Assembly (NCBI GenBank): GCA_002352125.1
Contig: DEHU01000221.1
Location: 2,421 to 10,206, forward strand
Source: Competibacteraceae bacterium UBA2792
GTDB taxonomy: Bacteria > Pseudomonadota > Gammaproteobacteria > Competibacterales > Competibacteraceae
Reading direction: 5' to 3'
DNA length: 7,786 nucleotides
Below the pieces are notes generated by a model. It worked only from the letters and a program-made list of their open reading frames with translations. It ran no database searches and had not been told where the DNA came from. How positions within the stretch are numbered: position 1 is the stretch's first letter; each line of letters starts with the position of its first letter. A program made the position numbers and the translations under genes. Positions 1 to 6,425 of the stretch are shown here, piece by piece.

Positions 1-1188
1 GGCGGAATGCGCGACGAGGCCGAAATCAAGGGTCATCGCCGTACCTACATCGGTGCGCTGCCGGGCAAGTTCATCCAAGCCCTGCGCGAATCCAAAACCG
101 CCAACCCGGTGATTATGCTGGACGAAATCGACAAGATCGGTGCGTCGTTCCGGGGCGATCCGGCATCGGCGTTGCTGGAAGTGCTCGATCCCGAGCAGAA
201 CACCGAGTTTCTGGACCATTATCTGGACGTGCGTTTCGATTTATCCAAGGTGCTGTTTATATGCACCGCCAATCAGCTCGACACCATTCCGGCGCCGTTG
301 CTCGACCGCATGGAAACCATCCGGCTGTCCGGCTACATCACCGCCGAGAAGCTGCAAATCGCCCGCAACCACCTGTGGCCGAAGCTATTGGAACGCAGCG
401 GCCTGGAACGGGATCGCATCCGCGTCGAAGACGATGCACTGACCCAGATCATCGAAGGCTATGCCCGCGAAGCGGGAGTGCGCAATCTAGAAAAGCAGCT
501 CGGGCGGATCGTGCGCAAAAGCGCAGTCAAGATCGTCGAAGGGGACGAGACCGGATCCATCGTGGTGGATAAGCCTGCTCTGGAACGCTTTCTGGGCAAA
601 CCACCGTTCAGGCAGGAAAGGCTGATGGTCGGCGTCGGGGTGGTCACCGGACTGGCCTGGACCGCGCTGGGTGGCGTGACCCTCAATGTCGAGGCCAGCC
701 TGGTTCACACCAAGAACCGTGGCTTCAAGCTGACCGGCCGGCTGGGCGAGGTGATGCAGGAATCGGCCAACATCGCCTACAGCTACGTCAGCGCTCACCT
801 GGAAGACTACCAAGCCGATCCCAAATTCTTCGACGAGGCGTTCGTGCATTTGCACGTCCCGGAAGGCGCCACGCCAAAGGACGGTCCTAGCGCCGGCATT
901 ACGATGGCGACCGCCTTGCTGTCGCTGGCGCGCGGCCAGCAACCTAACCGGCCGCTGGCGATGACCGGCGAACTGACCCTAACCGGTCAGGTATTACCGG
1001 TAGGGGGTATCCGCGAGAAAATCATCGCCGCCCGGCGAGCGGGGATCTTCGAGATCATTCTGCCGGAAGGCAATCGCGGCGATGCCGAAGAACTGCCGGA
1101 CCATATCAAGGAAGGGCTGACCCTGCACTTTGTGGAGCGTCTGCAACAAGTGGTGGACTTAGTGTTCGGCCCGGAACGGGCACCATGA
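1..1188 (+). CDS. lon: ATP-dependent Lon protease, C-terminal part (5' end outside window)
   Basis: Cytoplasmic AAA+ serine protease that unfolds and degrades misfolded and regulatory proteins using ATP. The frame is open from base 1, so the gene is cut by the window edge; about 395 residues remain of a family usually near 780-820, so the N-terminal substrate-binding domain and Walker A are outside. Visible in order: the [13 protein letters not shown] segment typical of Lon, Walker B (VIMLDEID, Asp-Glu at 121-126), sensor-1 Asn (271-273), the LLDRME arginine-finger region, the sensor-2 motif [11 protein letters not shown], then the P domain. The catalytic pair is present: Ser in KDGPSAG (codon 889-891) and Lys in [14 protein letters not shown] (codon 1018-1020), 43 residues apart as in E. 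coli (S679/K722). All active-site elements seen are intact, so the enzyme looks functional. The stop at 1186-1188 lies inside the ribosome binding region of the next gene. Family assignment is very secure. Confidence 0.97.
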   Translation, partial: GGMRDEAEIKGHRRTYIGALPGKFIQALRESKTANPVIMLDEIDKIGASFRGDPASALLEVLDPEQNTEFLDHYLDVRFDLSKVLFICTANQLDTIPAPLLDRMETIRLSGYITAEKLQIARNHLWPKLLERSGLERDRIRVEDDALTQIIEGYAREAGVRNLEKQLGRIVRKSAVKIVEGDETGSIVVDKPALERFLGKPPFRQERLMVGVGVVTGLAWTALGGVTLNVEASLVHTKNRGFKLTGRLGEVMQESANIAYSYVSAHLEDYQADPKFFDEAFVHLHVPEGATPKDGPSAGITMATALLSLARGQQPNRPLAMTGELTLTGQVLPVGGIREKIIAARRAGIFEIILPEGNRGDAEELPDHIKEGLTLHFVERLQQVVDLVFGPERAP

Positions 1189-1193
1189 GAGGG
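1187..1193 (+). promoter_or_regulatory. Ribosome binding site overlapping the lon stop
   Basis: A purine-rich GAGAGGG sits 5 bases before the GTG at 1199 and overlaps the lon TGA (1186-1188). It supports the GTG start of the pentapeptide gene and suggests that its translation is coupled to lon. Confidence 0.6.
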
Positions 1194-1198
1194 CTAGC

Positions 1199-1969
1199 GT
1201 GAAAGTTCGCGACCGTTCTACGATTGTTCTGTTGCCGCCGCTCTGCTTGCTGGCGCTGTTGCACTGGCCCACCCTCGGTTGGGGCGCTTGCGAAGACCCG
1301 CCCGCGCGGCGGGTCAGTTGGTTGCGCTGCGACAAGCAAGGCGCGGATTTAACGGGCGCAGACTTGCGCGAGGCGGTGCTGACCCAAGTCAACCTAAGCA
1401 ATGCCAAGCTGGCCGGCGCGCGGTTGAGCGGTGCCGATTTGGGACGGGCAGTGCTCAGTAACGCGGACTTTACCGGAGCGGCGTTGCGGGGCACGCGGCT
1501 GGTGTCGGCGCAAATGAACCGTACCGTACTCGTGGGCGCCAGCATGGCCGGCGCACGGCTGGATCGGGCGGTGCTGGCGGGTGCCAATCTGAGCCAAGCC
1601 GATCTAAGCGATGCGGGGCTCTACCAGGTCGATCTGAGCGGCGCCAACCTGACCGGAGCGAATTTGAGCAAGGCCACGCTGACGCAAGCGGATTTGACCG
1701 ACGCCAAACTGTCGGGCGCGATGCTGACGGGTGCGGTGCTGAGCCGAGCGGTGCTGGAGAATGCGGTATTGTCCGGCGCTAATCTCAACGGCGCGAAACT
1801 GGACGGTACCAATCTACTGGGCACCGACTTTACCGGTGCCGACCTTGGGACCGCAACCCTAGCCGATGCCCGGATTAATGGTGCTCGCTTCACCGACACC
1901 AAATTGGACAGCACGATCTGGGTGGATCGGCGGCGCTGTCGTCCGGGATCGACAGGAGAATGTCGATGA
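1199..1969 (+). CDS. Exported pentapeptide-repeat protein
   Basis: 256 residues, function unknown. Residues 1-30 look like a signal peptide: basic start (K2, R4, R6 region), a Leu-rich core, and a likely cut near the GWGA-C junction at 30/31; there is no good lipobox. From residue 51 to 236 a Leu, Phe, Met or Ile occurs at every fifth position without one break (38 repeats, consensus A-D/N-L-x-x, with Ala, Thr or Val two residues earlier). This pattern is known to fold as a right-handed quadrilateral beta-helix, here about 9.5 turns. Cys31 and Cys44 flank the entry to the helix, and Cys247 and Cys255 sit in the C-terminal tail WVDRRRCRPGSTGECR, a tail style seen in other exported members, so end-capping disulphides in the periplasm are plausible (inference). 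GTG is chosen as start because of the GAGAGGG site and the 10-base gap to lon. Pentapeptide proteins of the Qnr type protect gyrase, but those are cytoplasmic, so that role is unlikely here. Confidence 0.88.
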   Translation: MKVRDRSTIVLLPPLCLLALLHWPTLGWGACEDPPARRVSWLRCDKQGADLTGADLREAVLTQVNLSNAKLAGARLSGADLGRAVLSNADFTGAALRGTRLVSAQMNRTVLVGASMAGARLDRAVLAGANLSQADLSDAGLYQVDLSGANLTGANLSKATLTQADLTDAKLSGAMLTGAVLSRAVLENAVLSGANLNGAKLDGTNLLGTDFTGADLGTATLADARINGARFTDTKLDSTIWVDRRRCRPGSTGECR

Positions 1970-2055
1970 AAAACGGCGATCTTGGGCTCCCGGGCAGAGT
2001 ACCGCAAGCCCCGAGCCCTATCTCGCTCCAACGAACGAAGCTGCCCCGGCCTTAA
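1966..2055 (+). CDS. Possible 29-residue ORF overlapping the pentapeptide gene
   Basis: ATG at 1966 overlaps the preceding TGA (ATGA) and has AGGAG at 1954-1958, seven bases upstream, an ideal arrangement for translational coupling. The product (MKNGDLGLPGRVPQ..., ending TKLPRP) is short, Pro- and Arg-rich and resembles nothing I recognise. The AGGAG also encodes part of the STGECR tail of the pentapeptide protein, so it may exist for coding reasons alone. Weak call. Confidence 0.15.
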   Translation: MKNGDLGLPGRVPQAPSPISLQRTKLPRP

Positions 2056-2094
2056 CCGTCGCGGCCTCGGGCTAGACGGCAACGCAGCGCCACA

Positions 2095-2119
2095 GTTTCA
2101 AACCCCTCTGTTTCAAACC
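2095..2119 (+). repeat. Direct repeat of GTTTCAAACC, two copies
   Basis: GTTTCAAACC occurs at 2095-2104 and again at 2110-2119, a 15-base period. Each copy contains GTTT-C-AAAC, symmetric around the central C, which is operator-like. It lies about 190 bases upstream of the glycosyltransferase start. Function unknown; with only two short copies, chance is possible. Confidence 0.5.
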
Positions 2120-2179
2120 GCCCTGTTGCTCGTCGTCGGCGAGGCGCATAATCCGATACTGCATCGCACCAAAAATTGA

Positions 2180-2198
2180 TATCGCGCTTAGCGCGATA
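2180..2198 (+). repeat. Perfect 8-bp inverted repeat (hairpin)
   Basis: TATCGCGC and GCGCGATA are exact reverse complements around a TTA loop. There is no T run after it on the + strand, so it is not an intrinsic terminator for upstream + genes. Read on the minus strand it is followed after four bases by TTTTT, but no minus-strand gene needs it. An operator or a mRNA leader hairpin for the glycosyltransferase is possible. Confidence 0.55.
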
Positions 2199-2298
2199 AT
2201 CGATGTCGCTCCGGGCTGGCACCCCCACTTTCGCTTTAGACGAATACGCGCGTGCCGACCCTGCCGATGACAACAAACCCGCTCGACGGACAATCGAT

Positions 2299-2302
2299 GG
2301 AG
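2299..2302 (+). promoter_or_regulatory. Ribosome binding site deciding the glycosyltransferase start
   Basis: GGAG eight bases before ATG 2311. It favours that start over the in-frame ATG at 2203, which would add 36 residues unlike the family N terminus. Confidence 0.65.
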
Positions 2303-2310
2303 TCAAGCCA

Positions 2311-3477
2311 ATGCGTATCGCCATGTTTTCTTCGGAATCCCTGCACTCGATTTCTTCTGGCGGTCTTGGCGTACACGTAACGGAACTGGCCGCTGGCCTG
2401 CAACGGCGCGGACACGACTTGCACGTCATCACCCGGCGTAAGGAGGATCAAAATTACTATGATTGCATCGATGGCGTGCATTGCCACCGCGTCGATCATG
2501 GTCTGAGCGAAAACGATGTGGAATGCATGGACTACATGTGCAAGGCCATGACCCATCGCTTTCATGAAGTGACCTCCATGATCGGGAAATTCGACATCGT
2601 GCACGCCCACGATTGGTTGACCGCCAACGCCATGAAGTACGCGATGGACGGTTTCAACACGCCGGGCATCCTGACCATGCACTCCACCGAGTACGGTCGC
2701 GATGGCAACGTTTTCTTCGATGGCTTCGCTCGCTGGGTCCGCGACGCCGAGGCAGCGGGCTGCCACAACGCCAACCTGGTGATCGCGGTCAGCGATTTTC
2801 TCGCCGGCGAATTGCGCCGGATTTATCACGTTCCGGGCGAGAAGATTCACGTCGTCCCCAACGGCGTCAACTATCGCGCCTTCGACGGCTTCATCGATCC
2901 GGCCGAAGTCAAGGGCCGCTACGGCATCGCTCCGATGGCGCCGACCATCTTCTCGCCAGGCCGGATGACGGTGCAAAAAGGCATGGACATGTTGGTCGAG
3001 GCCGTGCCGATGGTTCTAGCCTCTTACCCGGAAGCCCGTTTCATCATTTCCGGCGAAGGACCGGAAAAAGATGCGGTGGTGCGACGTGCCCACGAAGTCG
3101 GCGCTGCTGGCGCGATTGTCTTCCTCGGTCATGTTCCCCGCTGGCAATACATTGACCTGATGCGATGCTGCGACATTCTGGCGGTGCCCAGCCGCAATGA
3201 ACCGTTTGGCATCGTTGTGCTGGAGGGTTGGGCGGCCGGCAAACCGGTGGTCGCCACCACCGCCGGTGGACCACGCGAATTCGTCTGGCACGATGTGAAC
3301 GGTTTTCTGGTGGATGCCAACGCCGGCGGCATGGCGCACGGCATCGGCTCGCTGCTGGCCGATCACGATCATTGCCGGGCGCTGGGCGCCAACGGCCGCC
3401 GAGCCGTGGAGGAAAAATTCAACTGGGACAACGTGGCGGCCTACACCGAAGGCGTGTATCAGGTCGTGGCGCGCTGA
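2311..3477 (+). CDS. GT4-family glycosyltransferase (glycogen-synthase-like)
   Basis: 388 residues, cytoplasmic, two Rossmann-like halves of the GT-B fold. GT4 enzymes are retaining and transfer a sugar from a nucleotide-sugar donor. The start matches the family: MRIAMFSSES followed by the Gly-rich loop GGLGVHV (17-23), as in glycogen synthases and related enzymes. Other motifs: VHAHDW (97-102) with the active-site His, TMHSTEYGR (122-130), PNGVN (183-187), the donor phosphate-binding Arg218 and Lys223 in GRMTVQKG, and the E-x7-E motif Glu297/Glu305 in NEPFGIVVLEGWAAG (Glu297 codon 3199-3201). No membrane segment or signal peptide. At 388 residues it is shorter than classical GlgA (about 475) and may instead build another glucan, a trehalose- or sucrose-like product, or a surface glycan; the sequence does not decide the acceptor. 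It stands alone, with gaps of over 300 bases on both sides. Family secure, substrate unknown. Confidence 0.9.
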   Translation: MRIAMFSSESLHSISSGGLGVHVTELAAGLQRRGHDLHVITRRKEDQNYYDCIDGVHCHRVDHGLSENDVECMDYMCKAMTHRFHEVTSMIGKFDIVHAHDWLTANAMKYAMDGFNTPGILTMHSTEYGRDGNVFFDGFARWVRDAEAAGCHNANLVIAVSDFLAGELRRIYHVPGEKIHVVPNGVNYRAFDGFIDPAEVKGRYGIAPMAPTIFSPGRMTVQKGMDMLVEAVPMVLASYPEARFIISGEGPEKDAVVRRAHEVGAAGAIVFLGHVPRWQYIDLMRCCDILAVPSRNEPFGIVVLEGWAAGKPVVATTAGGPREFVWHDVNGFLVDANAGGMAHGIGSLLADHDHCRALGANGRRAVEEKFNWDNVAAYTEGVYQVVAR

Positions 3478-3563
3478 TTCCAGGCTTGCGCTTTCCGCAT
3501 CGATAGCTCGTTGCCGATGCCATTTCGCAGCATGCTTTCTCACGTATCCCCATTCGCGACCGA

Positions 3564-3614
3564 GGCCGAGCGAGCGATTCGGTCGCTCCGAATCAACGCT
3601 CTGGCACCTCGGCC
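3564..3614 (+). repeat. Nested inverted repeat, long hairpin
   Basis: Outer arms GGCCGAG (3564-3570) and CTCGGCC (3608-3614) enclose inner arms GATTCGG (3576-3582) and CCGAATC (3588-3594) with loop TCGCT. AGC (3573-3575) and GCT (3598-3600) add a few pairs next to the inner stem across a bulge. It begins 87 bases after the glycosyltransferase stop. No T run follows, so it is not a standard intrinsic terminator; it may be a 3' mRNA stabiliser, a terminator of another kind, or part of the ppk leader. Confidence 0.5.
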
Positions 3615-3820
3615 GTTCTAGCGGTTCCTTGCAGCTCATTCGTTGGGTCAAGGTGCTTGCGTTTCACCGGTGCATCATCGGTAGTAAAGCGCCAATCGAC
3701 CTTCACTGCCGCCGCACGCTTCGGTAGGCTCCGGGACGACCCACTTTAGCCTCTCCTACCCTTTCCAACTCGGCCCCGGACCGGGACAATGCGGCCGTAC
3801 CTGTTGGAGCATCGCTCTTC

Positions 3821-3826
3821 GAGGAA
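3821..3826 (+). promoter_or_regulatory. Ribosome binding site deciding the ppk start
   Basis: GAGGAA seven bases before ATG 3834 is a strong Shine-Dalgarno site. The in-frame ATG at 3789 has none, so 3834 is preferred. Confidence 0.75.
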
Positions 3827-3833
3827 AATTCGC

Positions 3834-6035
3834 ATGCCCGTCAAGACCCCCAAATCCACAACCAAGCTCAGCCTGATCCGGATCAAACCCAAACGCGGCA
3901 AGCCGCGGCACCCCGCCGCGATGGCAACCGATCAATCGCTCGCCCCGCGCGAGGGTCTGTTGGCCCATGCATGGCGCGACCGCGATTTGAGCTGGCTCGA
4001 CTTCAACTGGCGCGTGCTGCACGAGGCATTGGACGAACGCACGCCGCTGCTCGAACGCCTCAAGTTTCTCGCGATCTTCACCTCGAACCTCGATGAGTTT
4101 TACATGAAGCGCGTCGGGCTGCTGCGCGGAGTGGTGCAAGTGGCCAGCGAGGACGATCCGACCACGGGGGGCGGTGCCCGCGACCGGCTCGCTCAAATCC
4201 GCAAGACGGTTCTGGAACAACTGGCGGAACAGGCCTCCTGCTTTCATGCCTTGGTACCCAAGCTGACCCAGCATGGCATCATCCTCGCTAGTTGGGAGCA
4301 ATTAACCGCCGCACAACGGATCGAAGCGGCGGATTTTTTCGATCGCAACGTCTCGCCGGCGCTGACCCCGCTCGGCCTGGACCCTGCCCACCCCTTTCCG
4401 TTCGTATCGAACCTATCGACGAACTGGGGATTTATCCTCCGTAATCCCGATACCGACGAATACGTGCCGGTTCGGGTCAAAATCCCCACCATGTTGCCTT
4501 CCTGGATTCCGCTCAAGGCGGATGCGACCCCCGGCGAACGTCGATTCTTGCGCCTGGAAGATTTGATCCGGCACAGCACCGACAAGCTATTCCCCGGCAT
4601 GGAATTCATCGACGCCACGCTGTTTCGCGTCTTGCGCAACGCGGAGATCGAGCTGGATGAGGAAGAGGAAAGCTTGCGAGAGGCGGTAACCGAAGCGCTC
4701 CAGCAACGCCGTTTCGAGCCTGTAGTGCGCATGGATCTCGCTCCGGATGCCAATCCTGCACTCCGCCAAGGTCTGATGGAACGATTCGAATTGAGCGACG
4801 AGGACGTCTACGAATTACCCGGCCTGCTCGATTACACCGGCCTGTTTCAAATCGCCGGCCTCGACGTATCGACACTGCGCGATCCTCACTGGGCACCGTT
4901 GCCGCCGCCACGCCTGCCCACCGAAGAAATAGACATCTTCGCAGTCATCCAGGCTGGCGACCTGCTCTTGCACCACCCCTACGAAAGCTTCGACATGAGC
5001 GTCGAGGATTTCATCAGCGATGCCGCCATCGATCCGCAAACCGTGGCGATCAAGATGACCGTCTATCGCGTCGGCGACGACACCCCGTTCGTACGCTCGC
5101 TGATCCGTGCCGCCGAAGCGGGCAAACAAGTAGCCTGCGTAATCGAGCTGAAGGCACGATTCGACGAGGCCCGCAATCTGCTCTGGGCCCAAGAACTGCA
5201 AAAAGCCGGCGCGCACGTCACCTATGGGGTAATGGGCCTGAAAACGCATACCAAGGTGGCGCTGGTGGTGCGCAAGGAAGGCCACGACCTGCGCTGTTAC
5301 GCCCACATCGGCACCGGTAACTACCACGTCAAGACCGCGCGGCTCTATACCGACGTCGGCCTGCTAACCCGCGATCCCGCCATCACCGCCGATGTGGTCA
5401 ATCTGTTTCACTACCTAACCGGCTGCTCGCTCACGCCCCATTTCAAGAAACTGCTGGTCGCGCCGCTCAATATGCGGCAGCGTTTTTTGGCAAGCATCGA
5501 ACGGGAAATCGAGTATCATCGCGCCGGCCGACCAGCCCGGATCATCGCCAAGATGAATCAGGTCGAGGATCTAGAAATGGCGCGCGCGCTATCGGCGGCT
5601 TCTCAGGCAGGCGTACCGGTGGACTTGATCGTGCGCGGCTTCTGCTGCTTGGTGCCCGGCATAGCCGGCTGGACCGAAAACGTGCGCGTGCGCTCGATCA
5701 TTGGCCGCTTTTTGGAACACTCGCGAATTTTTCATTTCGCGAACGGCCAGGACGATCCGCTGGCGGGCGAATTCTTCATCGGTTCGGCCGACTGGATGCA
5801 CCGCAACCTCTCGGGTCGCGTGGAAGCGGCAACGCCAGTGGAAGACCGGACAGCACGGGAACGATTGTGGGAGATTTTAGACATTTGTTTGCAAGATCAA
5901 CGTCAAGCGTGGCTGATGCAGGCCGACGGCACTTACTTGCAAAGCCAGCCGATGGAGGATGCGACCGGATCGGCCATCGCCGGCACTCACGCCTGGCTGA
6001 TGGACGTGACGCGCCGCCGGGCGCCAAGCGTTTGA
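3834..6035 (+). CDS. ppk1: Polyphosphate kinase 1
   Basis: 733 residues. Reversibly polymerises the gamma phosphate of ATP into inorganic polyphosphate, through a phosphohistidine intermediate. The N domain opens with RDLSWLDFNWRVLHEA (from residue 49) and TSNLDEFYMKRV, hallmarks of PPK1; the helical H domain runs to about 360, and the two phospholipase-D-like C domains follow. The autophosphorylated His is His472 in GLKTHTK (codon 5247-5249) and its partner is His491 in AHIGTGN (codon 5304-5306); the 19-residue spacing equals that of E. coli H435/H454. The second half carries GRFLEHSRIF (His629) and ADWMHRNL. All key residues are present, so it should be active. Compared with E. coli PPK (688 residues) it has an extra N-terminal tail of about 40 residues rich in Lys, Arg and Pro, probably disordered. 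Start chosen on GAGGAA at 3821. It stands apart from the upstream gene and probably has its own promoter. The frame stays open for 75 codons after the TGA (see the small ORF). Confidence 0.97.
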   Translation: MPVKTPKSTTKLSLIRIKPKRGKPRHPAAMATDQSLAPREGLLAHAWRDRDLSWLDFNWRVLHEALDERTPLLERLKFLAIFTSNLDEFYMKRVGLLRGVVQVASEDDPTTGGGARDRLAQIRKTVLEQLAEQASCFHALVPKLTQHGIILASWEQLTAAQRIEAADFFDRNVSPALTPLGLDPAHPFPFVSNLSTNWGFILRNPDTDEYVPVRVKIPTMLPSWIPLKADATPGERRFLRLEDLIRHSTDKLFPGMEFIDATLFRVLRNAEIELDEEEESLREAVTEALQQRRFEPVVRMDLAPDANPALRQGLMERFELSDEDVYELPGLLDYTGLFQIAGLDVSTLRDPHWAPLPPPRLPTEEIDIFAVIQAGDLLLHHPYESFDMSVEDFISDAAIDPQTVAIKMTVYRVGDDTPFVRSLIRAAEAGKQVACVIELKARFDEARNLLWAQELQKAGAHVTYGVMGLKTHTKVALVVRKEGHDLRCYAHIGTGNYHVKTARLYTDVGLLTRDPAITADVVNLFHYLTGCSLTPHFKKLLVAPLNMRQRFLASIEREIEYHRAGRPARIIAKMNQVEDLEMARALSAASQAGVPVDLIVRGFCCLVPGIAGWTENVRVRSIIGRFLEHSRIFHFANGQDDPLAGEFFIGSADWMHRNLSGRVEAATPVEDRTARERLWEILDICLQDQRQAWLMQADGTYLQSQPMEDATGSAIAGTHAWLMDVTRRRAPSV

Positions 6036-6065
6036 GCGAACAGCGATCCTGCGGCCGGTTTCGCG

Positions 6066-6263
6066 GTGGCGCCCGATGATCCGAATTGGGTACGACGGAC
6101 ACTGAACGAAGTAGATGCGTGGCTCAGCGCCAACCCACTCTGGAGCAAGCGCATTCCCATGCCGACCCGCTCTTTCGATCTGAAACAATTTTTTCTGGAT
6201 TGGCTCATCCCATTGGGATTGCCGGACCATCACATTCCCTACCACGCCATCGACGATACCTAG
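6066..6263 (+). CDS. Possible small protein downstream of ppk, unrecognised
   Basis: 65 residues from GTG 6066 to TAG 6261-6263, in the same frame as ppk; the frame is in fact open from directly after the ppk TGA (6033-6035). The product looks protein-like: an amphipathic stretch NWVRRTLNEVDAWLSANP, then KQFFLDWLIPLGLP, ending HHIPYHAIDDT. About two thirds of codons end in G or C, in line with real genes here. Against it: no good ribosome binding site before the GTG, no in-frame ATG near the start, and I know no family. It might be a short gene, the remnant of one, or an extension of PPK by stop read-through; none is shown. Confidence 0.35.
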   Translation: MAPDDPNWVRRTLNEVDAWLSANPLWSKRIPMPTRSFDLKQFFLDWLIPLGLPDHHIPYHAIDDT

Positions 6264-6350
6264 CTCGGTCCAGCCCACCGGCACCTTCTGGCTAATCGAC
6301 CGGGTCCGAACATATTACTCGACAAACGATTCCGCCAGCACGGCATGCGG

Positions 6351-6392
6351 TGACTGAATCGTTTTCTTGACCCGTCGAAAACGATTCAGTCA
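6351..6392 (+). repeat. Perfect 16-bp inverted repeat upstream of the decarboxylase
   Basis: TGACTGAATCGTTTTC (6351-6366) and GAAAACGATTCAGTCA (6377-6392) are exact reverse complements around the 10-base loop TTGACCCGTC. It ends 33 bases before the decarboxylase ATG. As RNA it would form a very stable stem; no T run follows on the + strand, so it is not a classical terminator of the upstream unit. It does not pair with the ribosome binding site. It may be an operator around a promoter, a leader hairpin, a terminator without a U tract, or a stray mobile-repeat relic. Confidence 0.85.
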
Positions 6393-6414
6393 ATTCGTTC
6401 AACAGTATTCTGAC

Positions 6415-6420
6415 GAGGAA
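6415..6420 (+). promoter_or_regulatory. Ribosome binding site of the decarboxylase
   Basis: GAGGAA five bases before ATG 6426, a strong Shine-Dalgarno site that fixes the start. Confidence 0.75.
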
Positions 6421-6425
6421 AGACA

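Larger units (their letters stand above)
1970..2310 (+). other. Gene-poor leader region before the glycosyltransferase
   Basis: 341 bases between the pentapeptide stop and the chosen start of the glycosyltransferase. It holds the doubtful 29-residue ORF, a pair of 10-base direct repeats (2095-2119) and an 8-bp hairpin (2180-2198). GATAAT at 2195-2200 resembles a -10 box but no -35 sits at a proper distance, so I do not call a promoter. Longer open frames here, on either strand, look like chance or like shadows of neighbouring genes. Confidence 0.6.
3478..3833 (+). other. Gene-free region between glycosyltransferase and ppk
   Basis: 356 bases with no convincing coding frame; the open frames here are extensions of shadows. 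The main structure is the nested inverted repeat at 3564-3614. A palindrome CACCGGTG at 3665-3672 and a 6-bp inverted repeat GGTAGG/CCTACC (3723-3728, 3755-3760) are also present. The ppk promoter should lie here, but I see no clear -35/-10 pair and no recognisable Pho box. Confidence 0.6.
6036..6425 (+). other. Region between ppk and the decarboxylase
   Basis: 390 bases. The first 228 hold the possible small ORF that shares the ppk frame. The remaining 162 look non-coding and contain the perfect 16-bp inverted repeat at 6351-6392 and an extra copy of its AAACGATTC core at 6324-6332. TTGACC at 6367-6372 resembles a -35 box but the 17-base-spaced hexamer TCAATT (6390-6395) is a poor -10, so a promoter is only suggested. 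Confidence 0.6.

Noticed and set aside
487..942. 151-residue open frame on the minus strand inside lon
   Set aside because: Fully antisense to a well-supported Lon reading frame; a shadow of GC-rich coding.
1340..1910. 15-base periodic DNA repeat that could pass for a tandem repeat or CRISPR-like array
   Set aside because: The periodicity is the coding of pentapeptide repeats; units are diverged and there are no spacers.
1621..2082. Minus-strand open frame over the pentapeptide gene
   Set aside because: Its repetitive Ala/Ser/Pro content is the reverse image of the 15-base repeat unit.
2203..2310. Upstream ATG start for the glycosyltransferase at 2203
   Set aside because: The added 36 residues do not resemble the family, and the ATG at 2311 has GGAG and the expected MRIAMFS start.
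2236..2976. 246-residue minus-strand open frame over the glycosyltransferase
   Set aside because: His/Val/Asp-rich antisense shadow; the + strand frame carries all GT4 motifs.
3314..3727. 137-residue + frame running from the glycosyltransferase end into the gap
   Set aside because: First part is out of frame inside the GT gene; the rest has no protein-like features or ribosome binding site.
3789..3833. Upstream ATG start for ppk at 3789
   Set aside because: No ribosome binding site there, while GAGGAA stands seven bases before 3834.
5877..6284. 135-residue minus-strand frame across the ppk end
   Set aside because: Half of it is antisense to the conserved PPK C terminus; no known motif.
6350..6370. 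Six-codon leader peptide (GTG at 6350) that could act like an ornithine-sensing leader
   Set aside because: No ribosome binding site, too short, and its codons are just the left arm of the palindrome.
6367..6395. Promoter TTGACC - 17 - TCAATT for the decarboxylase
   Set aside because: The -10 matches only three of six consensus bases, so it is not listed as a feature.
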